A DNA stretch of 64,000 nucleotides from Mycosphaerella arachidis (taxonomy: Eukaryota; Ascomycota; Dothideomycetes; Mycosphaerellales; Mycosphaerellaceae). Each line of letters begins with the position of its first letter. Position 1 is the first letter of the stretch. A program made the translations under genes and the position numbers. The stretch lies in the NCBI GenBank assembly GCA_001297265.1, contig LIHB01000005.1, forward strand, positions 522,588-586,587, given 5' to 3'. Shown here piece after piece: positions 62,701 through 64,000 of the stretch. The notes below the pieces were generated by a model. That model ran no database searches and had not been told where the DNA came from. It saw only the letters and a program-made list of their open reading frames with translations.

Positions 62701-63057
62701 AAGGTATTCCGATTGACGGTGCGCAACAGTGTGGAGGAGAGGATCATTGAGCTCCAAGAACGCAAACGCGAGCTCGCCAAGGCAGCCATAGAAGGCGGCA
62801 AGGGCGTTGGCAAGCTGTCCATGAAGGACATTCTGGGACTCTTCAAGCGTGATGCCGAGCATGGAGGGCACGATGAAGAGGATCGGGCGCTGTGGGAGAA
62901 GTTTGGCGGCGACAATCGATTGCTCGATCATCGCGATGAGATGGCAGCGGGTGACCACGTCACAGATCTGGGGAATGTGTATCGACCGGTGCCGAAACGA
63001 CCACAGGCAAAAGCGCGACTACACCAAGAACATGATGTTTACGGGAGGAGATGGTGA
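59746..63057 (+). CDS. SNF2-family DNA-dependent ATPase, Rad5/Uls1 type
   Basis: At least 1103 residues from the first in-frame ATG; coding probably extends further 5' (frame open from 59551). The N-terminal ~300 residues are disordered, with an acidic patch (VDLTAQDDSSDGERFD) that could be a SUMO-interacting motif. The ATPase lobe has LLPHQVEGVSWMI, Walker A ILADDMGLGKTVQ, VVAPLALIKQWESE, Walker B MLDEAHSIKN, CLTGTPMQNNLDEL. Between the lobes sits a four-Cys element (HCDVCQIKLSL ... IRCSECEADL) in the place of the RING of Rad5/Uls1/HLTF, but too short for a full RING. A very acidic linker follows. The second lobe has KTIVFSQFTTMLDLI, VRYDGSMRPDAREQSL, SLGLNLTAASRVVIVEPFWNP and QAIDRVHRLNQ. 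It is likely a nuclear remodeller or translocase acting at damaged or SUMO-modified chromatin; orthology to Uls1 or S. pombe Rrp1/Rrp2 is unproven. Confidence 0.85.
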   Translation: MVRERDPSRTSSGHYLSPQKRDTKERIPLANISAKMQSPSPKAPEVDGDGKPANTSLSDVNFGEASPLRNPLRAPTQPRKQTSSIFMPKQRPQHSIRPTTASRVTSNEYPTDQRGFYLPGELQTSSASLPANATTAQQYKPSHVPNSTNIYQPTNAPLQTFRPPKPMFSSTAQAEFYKSAVPPTKPVVDLTAQDDSSDGERFDPDAAIRAESRTFGTEDPYMYVDADKASENIKNLLEGAFDDDESKGRTHLRRRAKKRDSEEKESKGLAGKLAALNVKEDKEAKDVEEDAEEEEDDGTIDGLAVKLLPHQVEGVSWMIDREIGQKKVKGVLPYGGILADDMGLGKTVQSVALMLTNPRPALDAKPERKNQKLPGPEVGKGTLVVAPLALIKQWESEIKSKVSKSHALKVLVHHGANRTKSGDQLKKYDVVITTFQTLTSEHAGSNMLVSGGSRIGCFGVHWYRVMLDEAHSIKNRNAKATQACCALNSWYRWCLTGTPMQNNLDELQSLIKFLRIKPYCEPSIWKQDITQPMKNGRGGLAMRRLQYFLRACMKRRTKDILKNEGALNFGGKAGKDGENKGGMQIVKREVLTVECELDEEEQDFYSRLQARADKRLDEMAHAAKADYIGALVLLLRLRQACNHPRLVEMSMNKDKDAMTTGMGGSQTPRKPSGNDMDDLAALMGGISVQSKHCDVCQIKLSLSEARDGAIRCSECEADLAAMKKNETEKRRKKKAEKSKAKIAKAEAKSEQRRARNRRIIDDSDDEDDGLARLDKTGTTDDEEDEEGGGETLDTIDSNRSDEDDSGVVDSPSRAKMRSRHARESDEISEEGDESEEDDDDDASDESDSEANILDGMGTSGKSSHTPSTKIRHLLRILHKESPKHKTIVFSQFTTMLDLIEPHLKTSNLRFVRYDGSMRPDAREQSLNSLRNDAKTRVLLCSLKCGSLGLNLTAASRVVIVEPFWNPFVEEQAIDRVHRLNQTVDVKVFRLTVRNSVEERIIELQERKRELAKAAIEGGKGVGKLSMKDILGLFKRDAEHGGHDEEDRALWEKFGGDNRLLDHRDEMAAGDHVTDLGNVYRPVPKRPQAKARLHQEHDVYGRRW

Positions 63058-63760
63058 TACGGAAAGAGGATATCACACGGCATCTCGCTGTCATTGGATG
63101 TGTGCCAAACATTGAACTGGTAGCACGCTTTTCGTGATATTTGCTATAGACCTTTTCGTTGCAAATCGAAGAGCATATATGTGCTATATTCACATGACCG
63201 CGTTTCAACGAAGTGAATTGACCGTCATGTGTAGATTCTCCTGCATGCGATGTTGAATGGCCGCATGAGTTGCGTGTGCCTGTTCGAGTCGGTCAATTGT
63301 ATATTGACGACACACTTGCAGCACATATATATAGATAGATAGATATATATATATATATATACATGTCCACAAGTGTATGTTCCAGAGTGCTGAGCAGCGT
63401 CGCGTGTTTGTTGGTTACGAGAGTCGTGATCCCTGTTTCAAAATAACATGAACACGACGCGTCAACGTCACCGCGCATCGCCAGAAACTTGAACCTGAAA
63501 TACATTTGAAGCTAGCGCCAGCCACTCCACTGCTGCATCGTCACTTTGACCAGCACCGACATCACACATCACACACGCTCCACACACTCCAACCGCCCGA
63601 TTTCTTGTTGTTACTGTTGGCTCTCTTGGACACCTTACTGTTTATACCACCGGAACACAAACACCGCTTCGACGACCCCGACCTCACCACACGACGCGAC
63701 CTCTTCGTCCTCCGAGTGGAGGCCCGCACCACCACCACCACCGCCGCCGCCATTGCCATC
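63058..63760. other. Intergenic with AT microsatellite
   Basis: About 700 bp of 3' flank and promoter. It includes an AT-rich microsatellite, and a (CAC)n/(CCG)n run at about 63728-63750 directly before the next start codon. No gene seen. Confidence 0.45.
63325..63361 (+). repeat. AT/GATA microsatellite
   Basis: A run of AT dinucleotides interrupted by three AGAT units, 37 bp in all. Confidence 0.9.
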
Positions 63761-64000
63761 ATGCCGCCCAAGAAGAGCAGGGTCGCAGCGGCAGGCTCGA
63801 GCCAAGCGGCTTCAGTCTCGCAGCGACAGACTCGCTCGTCCGTCACGCCGCAGCCAGACTCGACACGCCCGACGCGTGGTGGCGGTCGCAAGCGTCGACG
63901 AAGTGATGCGTCAGACCAAACCGAACACAGCCTACCATCTGCTGCTGCCACACCAGGAAAGAGACGCAGAAAGGCCAAGACCATCACCGACGCCGAGAAG
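63761..64000 (+). CDS. Basic nuclear-looking protein, 5' end only (truncated by window)
   Basis: An ATG at 63761 opens a frame of exactly 80 codons to the window edge without a stop. The sequence is Ser/Arg/Lys-rich with two strong nuclear-localisation-like clusters (GGGRKRRRSD and GKRRRKAK) and a start (MPPKKSRVAAAG) often seen in chromatin or replication proteins. The N-terminus is disordered, so no family can be named; the folded part lies outside the window. Confidence 0.6.
   Translation, partial: MPPKKSRVAAAGSSQAASVSQRQTRSSVTPQPDSTRPTRGGGRKRRRSDASDQTEHSLPSAAATPGKRRRKAKTITDAEK

Noticed and set aside
63325..63361. AT-rich repeat considered as a possible origin or centromere-like element
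   Set aside because: It is only 37 bp and has a simple microsatellite pattern.
1..64000. Search for CRISPR arrays, rRNA genes and biosynthetic clusters
   Set aside because: No regularly spaced identical repeats, no rRNA-like conserved blocks, and no backbone synthase or co-directional tailoring genes were seen.

Overview
The window looks like nuclear DNA of a filamentous ascomycete. It has short spliceosomal introns (47-109 nt, GT-AG, several with a CTAAC-type branch site), fungal-only families (But2 C-terminal domain, DUF1752/DUF3295, Ste2 pheromone receptor, Dug2) and a transposon mutated in the style of repeat-induced point mutation (RIP). A Dothideomycete is my best guess from family content; this is inference, since no marker gene is present.

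Layout. 1-26.7 kb is gene-dense: the 3' end of a PAS-domain gene, an unknown Ser/Pro/Gln-rich protein with a Cys cluster, mitochondrial aspartyl-tRNA synthetase, two mitochondrial/membrane proteins, a glutaminyl cyclase ending in KDEL, a long coiled-coil protein with RGG repeats, a small coiled-coil protein, a divergent USP-type deubiquitinase, a secreted GH106-like rhamnosidase, a secreted But2-domain protein, an SDR oxidoreductase and a small mitochondrial protein. 27.07-28.66 kb is a Tc1/mariner-type element with a RIP-like pattern. It is bracketed by a perfect 16-bp inverted repeat, broken by a 100-N gap, and carries a 110-bp duplication flush with the gap. It is followed by an alpha/beta hydrolase and a ferric reductase pseudogene (30.4-32.3 kb).

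32.4-47.1 kb is again dense: Srs2 helicase, FAM32A homologue, Ste2 alpha-pheromone receptor, a tandem-BRCT protein with an FHA-like start, methionine-R-sulfoxide reductase B, the glutathione-degradation peptidase Dug2 and a HerA/FtsK-like P-loop ATPase. 47.1-51.3 and 53.1-59.2 kb are gene-poor. They flank a DUF1752/DUF3295 regulator and contain a diverged repeat array and a DUF2264 pseudogene on the minus strand. The window closes with a Rad5/Uls1-type SNF2 ATPase and the 5' end of a basic, nuclear-looking protein.

There is no biosynthetic cluster or operon-like system; neighbours are mostly unrelated housekeeping genes. Srs2, the BRCT protein and the SNF2 ATPase are all genome-maintenance proteins but do not form a contiguous unit. 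I found no rRNA, convincing tRNA or CRISPR. The most informative discoveries are the decayed loci (transposon, ferric reductase, DUF2264), which no simple ORF call reveals, and a few proteins with odd architecture (six-Cys coiled coil, KDEL glutaminyl cyclase, divergent USP, eukaryotic HerA-like ATPase).
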